Below are positions 24,890-32,770 of a DNA stretch of 64,000 bases, piece by piece. The position numbers were made by a program, and so were the translations under genes. Origin of the DNA: an uncultured Rhizobiaceae group bacterium (GTDB lineage: Bacteria; Pseudomonadota; Alphaproteobacteria; Rhizobiales; Rhizobiaceae); the NCBI GenBank assembly GCA_937930635.1, contig CALHCF010000020.1:1-64000 (forward strand). The letters are read 5' to 3'. Position 1 is the first letter of the stretch. Every line of letters begins with the position of its first letter. The notes beneath the pieces were generated by a model that saw only the letters and a list, made by a program, of their open reading frames with translations, searched no databases and was not told the DNA's origin.

Positions 24890-25086
24890 TGGCGGCGGGT
24901 GAAGGAAAGATTGAACCGGGTTCTGCCATTGAACTGACCGATGCCCAGCGCAAGGCGCGTCGCAGCCGCAATATTGCGATAGGCTTTGGCCTTTTCGCGC
25001 TGGTCGCGGTATTCTACGCTGCGACAATTGTGAAGTTTGGCCCCAGGCTGATGGACCGGCCAATCATCAATATAAATACGAACTGA
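24889..25086 (+). CDS. CoxF-like small membrane protein
   Basis: 65 residues: an acidic and basic N-terminus (LTDAQRKARRSRN) and one membrane helix (NIAIGFGLFALVAVFYAATIV), with a short periplasmic tail. ATG 24889 overlaps the ctaB stop, and its own stop overlaps the ctaG start (TGATG). Small single-pass proteins of this kind lie at the same place in rhizobial cta operons and are called CoxF; they may assist oxidase assembly, but that is not proven. Confidence 0.8.
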   Translation: MAAGEGKIEPGSAIELTDAQRKARRSRNIAIGFGLFALVAVFYAATIVKFGPRLMDRPIININTN

Positions 25087-25706
25087 TGATGAACCAGGCT
25101 GCTTCCGTTTCCAAAAATACCCGCGTCCTGATCATCTGTCTTGGCGTGACCTTCGGGATGCTCGCCATGGCGTTTGCGGCCGTGCCGCTCTATCAGTTGT
25201 TTTGTCAGGTAACTGGCTATGCCGGAACCACCCAACGTGCCGATGACATCACGGGTACGGTTCTTGCAAAAGATATTACCATTCGTTTCGACGCCAATGT
25301 ATCCAACAGCCTTGACTGGGAGTTCGCTCCAAAGGAACGGTCCGTTACCCTGAAGATCGGTGAAAAGGGGCAGGCAGTTTATGTTGCCCGCAATGTTGGC
25401 AAGTCTACGAGCTTCGGCACCGCCACCTTCAACGTATCACCGCAGGTTGCGGGGGCCTATTTCAACAAGATCGAATGCTTTTGCTTCACCGAGCAGACCC
25501 TGGCTGTAGGAGAAAGCGTGAACATGCCGGTTGTGTTCTTTGTGGACCCGGAAATTGTCAACGATCCGCTGTTGAAGGATACAAATACGATTACGTTGTC
25601 CTACACGTTTTTCCCCGATATTGAGGCAGAACGTAAGGTCAGCAAAAGTACCTCAAATCCACCATCGCTCTCCGGGCGTGGTGAAAAACCGAAATCCAGT
25701 CTTTAG
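25086..25706 (+). CDS. ctaG: Cytochrome c oxidase assembly protein CtaG (Cox11)
   Basis: 206 residues: an N-terminal membrane helix (VLIICLGVTFGMLAMAFAAV) and a periplasmic domain with the Cu(I)-binding pair IECFCF and the Cys in LFCQVTGYAGTT. Cox11 delivers copper to CuB of subunit I. Position inside the cta operon supports this fully. The start may be ATG 25086 or 25089. The C-terminal tail is Ser/Lys-rich. Confidence 0.95.
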   Translation: MMNQAASVSKNTRVLIICLGVTFGMLAMAFAAVPLYQLFCQVTGYAGTTQRADDITGTVLAKDITIRFDANVSNSLDWEFAPKERSVTLKIGEKGQAVYVARNVGKSTSFGTATFNVSPQVAGAYFNKIECFCFTEQTLAVGESVNMPVVFFVDPEIVNDPLLKDTNTITLSYTFFPDIEAERKVSKSTSNPPSLSGRGEKPKSSL

Positions 25707-25760
25707 TAAATGAAAGACTGGGTATAAGAACGACAAAACGAGCTTCCGTTGGAGACCAAT

Positions 25761-26642
25761 ATGGCCGACGCGCATACCAAGAAACACGATTACCACATTA
25801 TCGACCCAAGCCCCTGGCCGTTCATCGGTTCCGTAGGTGCTTTGCTGATGGCTATTGGCGGTATTGTTTATATGCGCTCGCTTGGCGATGGAAATGGCAT
25901 CACGATGCTGGGCATTGATATGTCCGGTTCCTGGATGCTTGTGATTGGAACAGTGATTGTGCTGTACACCATGTATGCGTGGTGGGCTGATACGATCAGG
26001 GAAGCCCACGCGGGCGACCACACACCGGTCGTTTCGATGCATCTGCGTTATGGCATGATCATGTTCATCGCCTCTGAGGTGATGTTCTTCGTGGCCTGGT
26101 TCTGGGCTTTTTTCGATGCTTCCCTGTTCCCAGACGAAGCGGCGCAGGTTGCTCGTGAAGCCTATACGGGTGGTACATGGCCACCGGCTAATATTGAGGT
26201 TCTTGACCCTCTCCATCTGCCGCTTTTCAACACGATCACGTTGCTGCTGTCTGGCACGACGGTCACCTGGGCGCATCATTCCCTGCTGGAGGGAGATCGC
26301 AAAGGCCTCGTCTGGGGGCTGGTGCTGACTGTTGTGCTGGGAGTTATTTTTACAGGGGTACAGGCTCTTGAATATATTGAGGCACCATTTGCCTTCAAAG
26401 ATTCAATCTATGGCGCGACCTTCTTTATGGCGACCGGCTTCCATGGCTTCCATGTGTTGGTTGGTACAATCTTTTTGATCGTTTGCCTGGCTCGCGCATT
26501 GATGGGGCACTTCACGGAGAAACAGCACTTCGGCTTTGAAGCTGCGGCCTGGTATTGGCATTTTGTGGATGTTGTCTGGCTGTTTCTTTTCTTCGCGGTC
26601 TACATCTGGGCGTCCGCTGGCGGGACGATCGCAGCCCACTGA
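25761..26642 (+). CDS. ctaE: Cytochrome c oxidase subunit III
   Basis: 293 residues from ATG 25761 (GGAG upstream; an ATG 12 nt earlier is less well placed). Seven membrane helices; HLRYGMIMFIASEVMFFVAWFWAF, TVTWAHHSLLEGDR and AAWYWHFVDVVWLFLFFAVY are diagnostic. It completes the catalytic core of the aa3 oxidase. A perfect 12-bp palindrome (GAGCGATCGCTC) starts within its stop codon region at 26641, then a terminator. Confidence 0.96.
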   Translation: MADAHTKKHDYHIIDPSPWPFIGSVGALLMAIGGIVYMRSLGDGNGITMLGIDMSGSWMLVIGTVIVLYTMYAWWADTIREAHAGDHTPVVSMHLRYGMIMFIASEVMFFVAWFWAFFDASLFPDEAAQVAREAYTGGTWPPANIEVLDPLHLPLFNTITLLLSGTTVTWAHHSLLEGDRKGLVWGLVLTVVLGVIFTGVQALEYIEAPFAFKDSIYGATFFMATGFHGFHVLVGTIFLIVCLARALMGHFTEKQHFGFEAAAWYWHFVDVVWLFLFFAVYIWASAGGTIAAH

Positions 26643-26679
26643 GCGATCGCTCGTGTTTCAGTGATGTGACCTGTTTCAC

Positions 26680-26716
26680 AAAGGCGGCTTTCATCAGAAG
26701 GCCGCCTTTTCTTTTT
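26680..26716 (+). terminator. Rho-independent terminator after ctaE
   Basis: AAAGGCGGC (26680-26688) pairs with GCCGCCTTT (26701-26709), then TTCTTTTT. A GC-rich 9-bp stem and T-tract make this a standard intrinsic terminator ending the oxidase operon. Confidence 0.88.
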
Positions 26717-26760
26717 ATGGCTTCCAGCAAGCCCAACAGCATTACAGGTCGTGTCTGCGC

Positions 26761-27165
26761 ATGCATTACCCCAATCAGGATCCGGTACCGACGGGCATGA
26801 AAGGCCGCTGTCCCCGTTGTGGGGAAGGCGCTTTGTTCTCGGGGCTGCTGACGGTTAAAGATCATTGCACCGCTTGTCAGATGAGCTTCGAGTTTGATGA
26901 TTCCGGTGATGGGCCAACGGTTTTCATTATTATGGGGCTTGGCTTTATCGTTTTGGGTGCAGCCCTCTTTGTTGAACTGAATTATGCGCCACCTACCTGG
27001 CTGCATTTTCTTTTGTGGCCGCCGCTGGTTTTTTTGTTGGGCCTTCCGGCCCTGCGTATGTTGAAAGGTGTTCTCATTGCCCTTCAGTATCAGCACGATG
27101 CGGCACAGGGCGAGCTTGATCAGGGCGATGAAGCAAAATCATGCAAGGGAGCGGATCCATCATGA
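26761..27165 (+). CDS. DUF983-family membrane protein
   Basis: 134 residues. A zinc-ribbon-like pair RCPRCGEG and CTACQM precedes two membrane helices (VFIIMGLGFIVLGAALFVEL and LHFLLWPPLVFLLGLPAL). DUF983 proteins sit beside oxidase genes in alphaproteobacteria; their function is unknown, perhaps assembly. Its TGA overlaps the surf1 ATG, tying it to oxidase biogenesis. Confidence 0.88.
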   Translation: MHYPNQDPVPTGMKGRCPRCGEGALFSGLLTVKDHCTACQMSFEFDDSGDGPTVFIIMGLGFIVLGAALFVELNYAPPTWLHFLLWPPLVFLLGLPALRMLKGVLIALQYQHDAAQGELDQGDEAKSCKGADPS

Positions 27166-27911
27166 AGGCCGGGCATCTTTTTCTGGCGCTTTGTATCGTA
27201 TTGGGGACAGCGTTTCTGACCAGTCTGGGACTGTGGCAATTGCAGCGGCTTGCCTGGAAAGAGGGCCTGATTGCCCGCGTTGAAGAAGGCATCAGGAAAC
27301 CTCCTGTTGCGGTCGATGAAATCGAGTCCATGCTCGCACGTGATGAGGACATTGAGTACCGTCCGGCAATTGCCACGGGGCGCTTCCATCATGATCGGGA
27401 GGCGCATTTTTTTGCCACTCACAAAGGGCGCTCCGGCTATTTCGTCTATGCGCCGCTGGAACTGGCCAGCGGTGTCTTGCTGATGGTCAATCGCGGGTTT
27501 GTTCCAGCGCTCAACAAGGATCAGTCAACCCGCAAAAAAGGATTGATCGAAGGGGAGGTGACGATAACCGGGCTTGCCCGTTCAGCGCCCAGCGATAAGC
27601 CAAACATGTTTGTGCCGGACAATGACCTGACCAAGAACGTATTCCACTGGAAGTCGATCGATCAGATGTTTGGTGATGTGCTTCCCAAACCTGAAACACG
27701 AGCTTATCGGTTTTTTCTGGATGCGGATAACACACCGGTTCCTGGGGGATTGCCGGTGGGTGGCGTGACGTTAATTCAGTTCCCCAACAGCCACCTGCAA
27801 TATGCGTTCACCTGGTTTGGCCTTGCCGGTGCCCTGTTGGTGGTAGGCGGTATTTTCCTTGTGTCGCGCCTGCGTGGCAGGGATGATGAAAATGCAGTTC
27901 AATCTGTATGA
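27162..27911 (+). CDS. Surf1-family oxidase assembly protein
   Basis: 249 residues from ATG 27162, overlapping the DUF983 stop. Two membrane helices, one at each end, frame a periplasmic domain with GLWQLQRLAWKEGLI, YRPAIATGRF, LMVNRGFVP and the C-terminal HLQYAFTWFGLA, all family hallmarks. Surf1 helps heme A insertion into subunit I. Confidence 0.93.
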   Translation: MKAGHLFLALCIVLGTAFLTSLGLWQLQRLAWKEGLIARVEEGIRKPPVAVDEIESMLARDEDIEYRPAIATGRFHHDREAHFFATHKGRSGYFVYAPLELASGVLLMVNRGFVPALNKDQSTRKKGLIEGEVTITGLARSAPSDKPNMFVPDNDLTKNVFHWKSIDQMFGDVLPKPETRAYRFFLDADNTPVPGGLPVGGVTLIQFPNSHLQYAFTWFGLAGALLVVGGIFLVSRLRGRDDENAVQSV

Positions 27912-27988
27912 CCGCTGGCAATTGACCTGTCGTCTGTCTATCTCTAGTGCCCAACCCCGGTTGAGCTTAATTTGCGGAGATCCATCCT

Positions 27989-29026
27989 TTGAGCGGAATT
28001 GAAACCAGACAAAAGGCGACATTGTTGTTGTGCGGTCCGCGTGGGTTTTGTGCTGGCGTGGAGCGGGCCATTCAGATTGTTGTGCTGGCGATTAAGAAAT
28101 ATGGAGCGCCGGTCTATGTTCGCCACGAGATCGTGCATAATCGCTACGTCGTTGAAGGCCTCGAGGCGCTTGGTGCCGTCTTTGTAGAAGACCTGTCGCA
28201 AATTCCGACAACCGAACAACCCGTTATTTTTTCTGCCCATGGTGTGCCCAAGTCTATCCCGGTTGCAGCAGAAGCCCGGAATCTGTTTTATCTCGACGCA
28301 ACCTGTCCGCTGGTCTCCAAAGTTCATAAACAGGCCATGCTGCATAACAGGCGTGGCCGGCATGTGCTTTTGATTGGCCACAAGGGGCATCCGGAGGTTA
28401 TCGGCACTATGGGGCAATTGCCGGAAGGGTGCGTGACGCTTATTGAAACTTTGGAAGATGCTGACGCGTTTGTCCCGGAAAATTCCCAGAATCTGGGATA
28501 TGTCACGCAGACCACTCTCTCAGTGGACGACACGGCTGCGATCATTCAGCGGCTGGGCGAGCGCTTCGAAGAATTGCAGGCACCATCGGCAGAATCAATC
28601 TGCTATGCGACCACCAACCGCCAGGAATCAGTCAAGGCCGCGGCAACAGATACCGATCTGTTCTTGATTGTCGGTGCCCCCAATTCATCCAACTCGCGAC
28701 GTCTGGTCGAGGTTGCGGAGCGTGCCGGAGCACAGGCTTCAGCGCTGGTACAATCACGTGTAGATATTCCGTGGCAGCATCTCGATGGCAAGACTGGCGA
28801 GATCACCATTGGTCTTTCGGCGGGAGCATCGGCCCCCGAGATCCTGGTGTCACAGATCATTGAGGCCTTTCGCGAACGCTATGGTCTGACAATCAGGCTG
28901 GCGGAAACCGCTGTTGAGGATGAGGAATTTCTGGTTATGCGCGACCTGCGCGACGTGCCGCTCGAACCCTCAGACATGGCCTTTGTCAACGGCACGTCGG
29001 TGGACCATGAAAGCGAATCGGCATAG
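27989..29026 (+). CDS. ispH: 4-hydroxy-3-methylbut-2-enyl diphosphate reductase
   Basis: 345 residues from TTG 27989, supported by GGAG 9 nt upstream. The three Fe-S Cys are in CGPRGFCAGV, DATCPLVSKVH and SICYATTNRQ. FSAHGVP and IGHKGHPEVIGT are also conserved. It performs the last step of the non-mevalonate isoprenoid pathway. The next gene, thrB, starts right after its stop. Confidence 0.95.
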   Translation: MSGIETRQKATLLLCGPRGFCAGVERAIQIVVLAIKKYGAPVYVRHEIVHNRYVVEGLEALGAVFVEDLSQIPTTEQPVIFSAHGVPKSIPVAAEARNLFYLDATCPLVSKVHKQAMLHNRRGRHVLLIGHKGHPEVIGTMGQLPEGCVTLIETLEDADAFVPENSQNLGYVTQTTLSVDDTAAIIQRLGERFEELQAPSAESICYATTNRQESVKAAATDTDLFLIVGAPNSSNSRRLVEVAERAGAQASALVQSRVDIPWQHLDGKTGEITIGLSAGASAPEILVSQIIEAFRERYGLTIRLAETAVEDEEFLVMRDLRDVPLEPSDMAFVNGTSVDHESESA

Positions 29027-29989
29027 ATGGCGGTCTATACAGAAGTCTTGCCGGAAGAGCTTGATGTCTTTCTGGCCGGTTACGATCTTGGCAAAGTTCA
29101 GTCTCTGAAGGGTATTGCAGGCGGTGTCGAGAACACCAATTATATGCTCCACACAGACACAGGAAGCTATATCCTGACGCTGTATGAGAAGCGGGTTGCC
29201 GAACAAGACCTGCCGTTCTTTCTGGGATTAATGGACCATCTTGCGCAACGCGGGTTCGTTTGCCCGCAGCCGGTGCGCACCCGTGATGGTCATGCGCTCG
29301 GCAGGCTTGCTGGAAAACCTGCTGCAATTTCGACCTTTCTTGAGGGGATGGAGGTCAAAAATCCGACTGTTGACCATTGCTGGATGGCTGGTGAAACCAT
29401 GGCGCGGCTTCACCTGACCGCAAACGATTTTACAATCGCGCGTAAGAATGCGCTTGATATTTCAGGATGGCCACCATTGGTCCAATCCGGCTTGTCTGGT
29501 GCCGATGGGGTCGAACCCGGCCTTGCCGACCTGATCACGCAGGAATTGAAACATGCAGAAGAGCACTGGCCCAGGGACATCCCTTCCGGTGTCATTCATG
29601 CGGATATGTTTAAGGACAACGTCTTCTTTCTCGATGGGCGTCTTTCTGGAGTGATCGACTTCTATTTTGCCTGTAATGATTTCCTGGCCTACGATCTTGC
29701 GGTTGGCATTAATGCCTGGGCTTTTGACAGCGAACTGCGCTTTCAGCCGAACCTTTCTGCGGCGATAGTTGAAGGCTATTGCTCGGTCCGCAAGCTAGAG
29801 GATGCTGAAATTGCGGCTCTGCCTGCTTTGGCACGAGGTGCGGCGCTGCGCTTCCTGCTCACACGTCTTAATGACTGGCTGAATGTTCCTGCCGGTGCTT
29901 TGGTTGTACCTCATGACCCAAAGGCTTTTAGCGCACGGCTGCGGTTTTTTGAAAAAGTCGAAACCGCTGCGGCATTGGGTGCTGAATGA
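29027..29989 (+). CDS. thrB: Homoserine kinase (APH-fold type)
   Basis: 320 residues, of the aminoglycoside-phosphotransferase fold rather than the GHMP fold of E. coli ThrB. Key parts: [13 protein letters not shown], the catalytic [11 protein letters not shown] and the metal site GVIDFYFA. This type is standard in alphaproteobacteria. It phosphorylates homoserine for threonine synthesis; thrC lies at 37776-39173. The start follows the ispH stop directly, and the stop overlaps rnhA. Confidence 0.93.
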   Translation: MAVYTEVLPEELDVFLAGYDLGKVQSLKGIAGGVENTNYMLHTDTGSYILTLYEKRVAEQDLPFFLGLMDHLAQRGFVCPQPVRTRDGHALGRLAGKPAAISTFLEGMEVKNPTVDHCWMAGETMARLHLTANDFTIARKNALDISGWPPLVQSGLSGADGVEPGLADLITQELKHAEEHWPRDIPSGVIHADMFKDNVFFLDGRLSGVIDFYFACNDFLAYDLAVGINAWAFDSELRFQPNLSAAIVEGYCSVRKLEDAEIAALPALARGAALRFLLTRLNDWLNVPAGALVVPHDPKAFSARLRFFEKVETAAALGAE

Positions 29990-30429
29990 AAAATGTTTCG
30001 ATCTGGACGGATGGTGCCTGTTCCGGCAACCCCGGCCCCGGAGGTTGGGGCGCACTCATTCGCTTTGGCGAACATGAGAAGGAACTCTACAATGGTGAAC
30101 CCCTCACCACCAACAACCGCATGGAACTTCAGGCGGCGATCGAAGCGCTCAATGCACTCAAGGAGCCTTGCGCAGTCAACCTCTACACCGACTCCCAGTA
30201 TGTTAAAGGTGGAATAACGGGATGGATTGAGGGTTGGAAGAAGAATGGCTGGAAAACATCCGCCAGGAAGCCGGTCAAGAATGTGGAGTTATGGCAGGCG
30301 CTCGAAGAGGCCGTCGCTCGCCACAAAATCAATTGGCACTGGGTCAAGGGGCACGCAGGACATCCAGAAAATGAACGAGCCGACGAGTTGGCTCGCTTTG
30401 GGATGGAGCCATTTAAAAATCAGTCATGA
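29986..30429 (+). CDS. rnhA: Ribonuclease HI
   Basis: 147 residues. Active-site residues are Asp in [18 protein letters not shown], Glu in [13 protein letters not shown], Asp in LYTDSQYV and Asp in [17 protein letters not shown] is also conserved. It cleaves RNA in RNA-DNA hybrids. Its ATG overlaps the thrB stop (ATGA). A stem-loop repeat follows. Confidence 0.96.
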   Translation: MKNVSIWTDGACSGNPGPGGWGALIRFGEHEKELYNGEPLTTNNRMELQAAIEALNALKEPCAVNLYTDSQYVKGGITGWIEGWKKNGWKTSARKPVKNVELWQALEEAVARHKINWHWVKGHAGHPENERADELARFGMEPFKNQS

Positions 30430-30450
30430 GTGCAGGAATGTTGGTTTGCC

Positions 30451-30494
30451 GGACCGCTCCCGGTTTTTACGGAATCAGTCCGGTTGGTTTTAGC
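30451..30494 (+). repeat. Dispersed stem-loop repeat, copy 1 (between convergent rnhA and peroxiredoxin genes)
   Basis: GGACCGCTCCCG and CGGAATCAGTCC pair at 9 of 12 positions around GTTTTTA, followed by GGTTGGTTTT. A close relative lies at 45599-45641. Position between convergent genes and the trailing T-rich stretch suggest a terminator, but shared sequence beyond the stem points to a repeat family. Confidence 0.6.
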
Positions 30495-30564
30495 TCCCAA
30501 CAGTTCGGCTATATGCCCTGCCTATGTTGGTACGGCACATAAGCGCTTCAATTACTGCTCTGGA

Positions 30565-31050
30565 TCAAAGACTTTTGAGAATTGCCGCTGCTGAGCTTTG
30601 AACGGCCTGGCCGGGGGAGTCTTCCACATTGAGTGCGGTGATGACGCCATCGTCGACGATCATTGCGTAGCGTTTCGAGCGTACGCCCATGCCTGCGACA
30701 CCAAGGTCGATATCCATGCCAGCTGCCTTGGCAAACTCAGCGTTTCCATCTGCCAGAAAGTGGATTTTTCCGGCGCCGTTGGAAGCCTGAGCCCAGTGGT
30801 TTGTTACATGCACATCGTTGACGGTCGTTACGGCAACTTCGTCCACTCCCTTTTCCTTGATCGTATCCAGATGCTCAAGAAAGCCCGGCAAATGGTTGGC
30901 GTGGCATGTAGGCGTAAACGCACCGGGTACCGCGAAGAACACGACTTTCTTTCCGTCAAAAAGCTCGCTGGTGCTCATCTTAGCGGGACCGTCATCGGTC
31001 ATGATCTGAAATTCAGCTGGAGGCACGCGTTCGCCAATTGCGATAGACAT
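30565..31050 (-). CDS. Peroxiredoxin, Prx5/glutaredoxin-dependent type
   Basis: 161 residues from ATG 31050. The peroxidatic Cys is in FAVPGAFTPTCHANHLPGF, and KIHFLADGNAEFAKAAGMDIDLG is typical of the Prx5 branch. It reduces hydrogen peroxide and alkyl hydroperoxides in the cytoplasm with glutathione or glutaredoxin as electron donor. An earlier ATG at 31062 adds four residues and is possible. Confidence 0.93.
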   Translation of the reverse strand: MSIAIGERVPPAEFQIMTDDGPAKMSTSELFDGKKVVFFAVPGAFTPTCHANHLPGFLEHLDTIKEKGVDEVAVTTVNDVHVTNHWAQASNGAGKIHFLADGNAEFAKAAGMDIDLGVAGMGVRSKRYAMIVDDGVITALNVEDSPGQAVQSSAAAILKSL

Positions 31051-31134
31051 GGATTTTTCCAATTGCTTGAGGATTATGGATAAACTTTAAAGCCACTACC
31101 GGCGTGGTCAAGCAGCACAATCAACCAATCGATA

Positions 31135-31956
31135 TTAGTTTGTTGGGCTTAGTTCCTGTTCGATCCCCTGGCCATCAGCAACCAATGAAAACCGCAGTTT
31201 GGTTGCATGTGGATTGGCGTCTTTGGGGATATCGCGCAAGTCCACATTGAACATGGCCTTGCCGTCGCCAAGCTCATGCGCATTGACCGGTGCCACATAC
31301 CAGCCGGATGGACCTTCCGTAAAAAGGCTTGCTTTCTTGCTTCCTTTGGGCAGGACGGCGCGAACTTCCAGCGAAGTCGCTTTGCTATTGAGTTGTGCAT
31401 CCAGGATTTGGAAATTTTCGCTTGGGGTTTGTGCTTCTGCAGACCGACCCCGCAAAAGCGCCGCAGAAATATCGCTGGATGAAAAGCCTTTGCCGGTTTC
31501 GTTCAAGACGAGCTCAAACTGCAACGGAACACAGATTTCGCCGCAAATACCGATCAACCCATTGGCCTTGAGTTTTATATCCCGCCCTGGGAGCAGAGCT
31601 TCTACCGAGATCGGGAAAACAACTTCGTCTACATAACCGGCGCTAAACCCGCTGCCATCTGCAAAGGCCAGAGGAACCGGGAAGCTCATTTTTGTCTTGG
31701 CAACATTGGAAGACCCGAGAAAATTAATCTGCGGGGGAATGCCTGAGGCGCCGGGCGCACGCCAATAGGTCTTCCAGCCTTTGTTCAGAACAATCTGCAG
31801 CCCGGCATCAATGTTCTTGCCGTCAGCAGATGGCAGCGATATCAGGCGCAGCTTTGCGCCATAAGCCTCGAACCATGGGCTGCTTGCGGCATAGGACATG
31901 GTGGTCGAAGCGAAGCTGATTGCTAAGCCGACCAGGAAAGATTTGGCATGTATCAT
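31135..31956 (-). CDS. Periplasmic DsbD-alpha-like protein
   Basis: 273 residues with a signal peptide (ends MSYAA). NKGWKTYWRAPGASGIPP, YVDEVVFPI and GICGEICVPLQFEL match the N-terminal domain of DsbD/ScsB, including the two Cys of CGEICVP that handle thiol exchange. The membrane and thioredoxin parts of DsbD are absent, so it must work with a separate partner. Function in thiol reduction or cytochrome/copper protein maturation is inferred. Confidence 0.82.
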   Translation of the reverse strand: MIHAKSFLVGLAISFASTTMSYAASSPWFEAYGAKLRLISLPSADGKNIDAGLQIVLNKGWKTYWRAPGASGIPPQINFLGSSNVAKTKMSFPVPLAFADGSGFSAGYVDEVVFPISVEALLPGRDIKLKANGLIGICGEICVPLQFELVLNETGKGFSSSDISAALLRGRSAEAQTPSENFQILDAQLNSKATSLEVRAVLPKGSKKASLFTEGPSGWYVAPVNAHELGDGKAMFNVDLRDIPKDANPHATKLRFSLVADGQGIEQELSPTN

Positions 31957-32115
31957 GCGCTCTATATAGCCATCGAGCCTTTATGAATCGACTCTATCAG
32001 TCACACACGTTGTAATATCGGCGTGAACACCCGGCGGGATAACGCCTGCAGGGGGCAGGAATAATGAGTTTCGGTGATCATTCCCAAGCTGCATCAACCT
32101 TGCTAGACCTAAGAT

Positions 32116-32733
32116 ATGAGCGGTGACAACAAGAAAAAACCCAGGAAGAAGAGCCGGAGCGAACGGTTCAATCTCAAGGGGCAATGCCTTATCGCAATGC
32201 CCGGGATGCCTGACCCGCGTTTTTCACGCGCGGTCATCCTGGTTTGCTCTCATTCTTCTGAAAGCAGTATGGGGTTTGTTCTCAATCATCCGGTCGCCAG
32301 TCCCTCTTTTGCATCAATTCTGGATGAGCTTGGGCTGGAAGAAGAGGCGACTTTCATGTCCTCGACTGAACGTTTGGTCCAGGTGTTCAGCGGCGGCCCA
32401 GTAGAGCAGGGCCGGGGTTTCGTGCTGCATTCACAGGAATTCAGCACCCCTTCATCGGCACGGGTCGGTGATCTGGCTTGCGTTACGGCAACGCTGGAAA
32501 TATTGCGTAAGCTGGCCAGCGATGAGCCGCCCGCCAGAGCCATCATGCTCCTCGGCTATGCCGGTTGGGCCGGGGGGAAGCTTGAGGAGGAAATTGCGCA
32601 AAACAGCTGGTTGACCTTGCCAGCCACACGTCAACTGGTCTTTGAGACCCCTCACGAACAACAGTATGAGGCCGCGTTGGCTGCACTTGGCGTCAATGAG
32701 GCAACACTGTCGGCAAGCGCCGGCCACGCTTGA
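32116..32733 (+). CDS. YqgE/AlgH family protein
   Basis: 205 residues. GQCLIAMPGMPDPRFSRAVILVC, GFVLNHP, FSGGPVEQGRGFVLHS and MLLGYAGWAGGKLEEEIAQNSWL match the YqgE family (UPF0301). Its molecular function is not known. A basic N-terminal stretch (KKKPRKKSRSERF) precedes the domain. It converges with the GGDEF-EAL gene. Confidence 0.9.
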   Translation: MSGDNKKKPRKKSRSERFNLKGQCLIAMPGMPDPRFSRAVILVCSHSSESSMGFVLNHPVASPSFASILDELGLEEEATFMSSTERLVQVFSGGPVEQGRGFVLHSQEFSTPSSARVGDLACVTATLEILRKLASDEPPARAIMLLGYAGWAGGKLEEEIAQNSWLTLPATRQLVFETPHEQQYEAALAALGVNEATLSASAGHA

Positions 32734-32770
32734 ACAGGTCCCGGCAGAGGAACGGATCCGTGATGCGAAA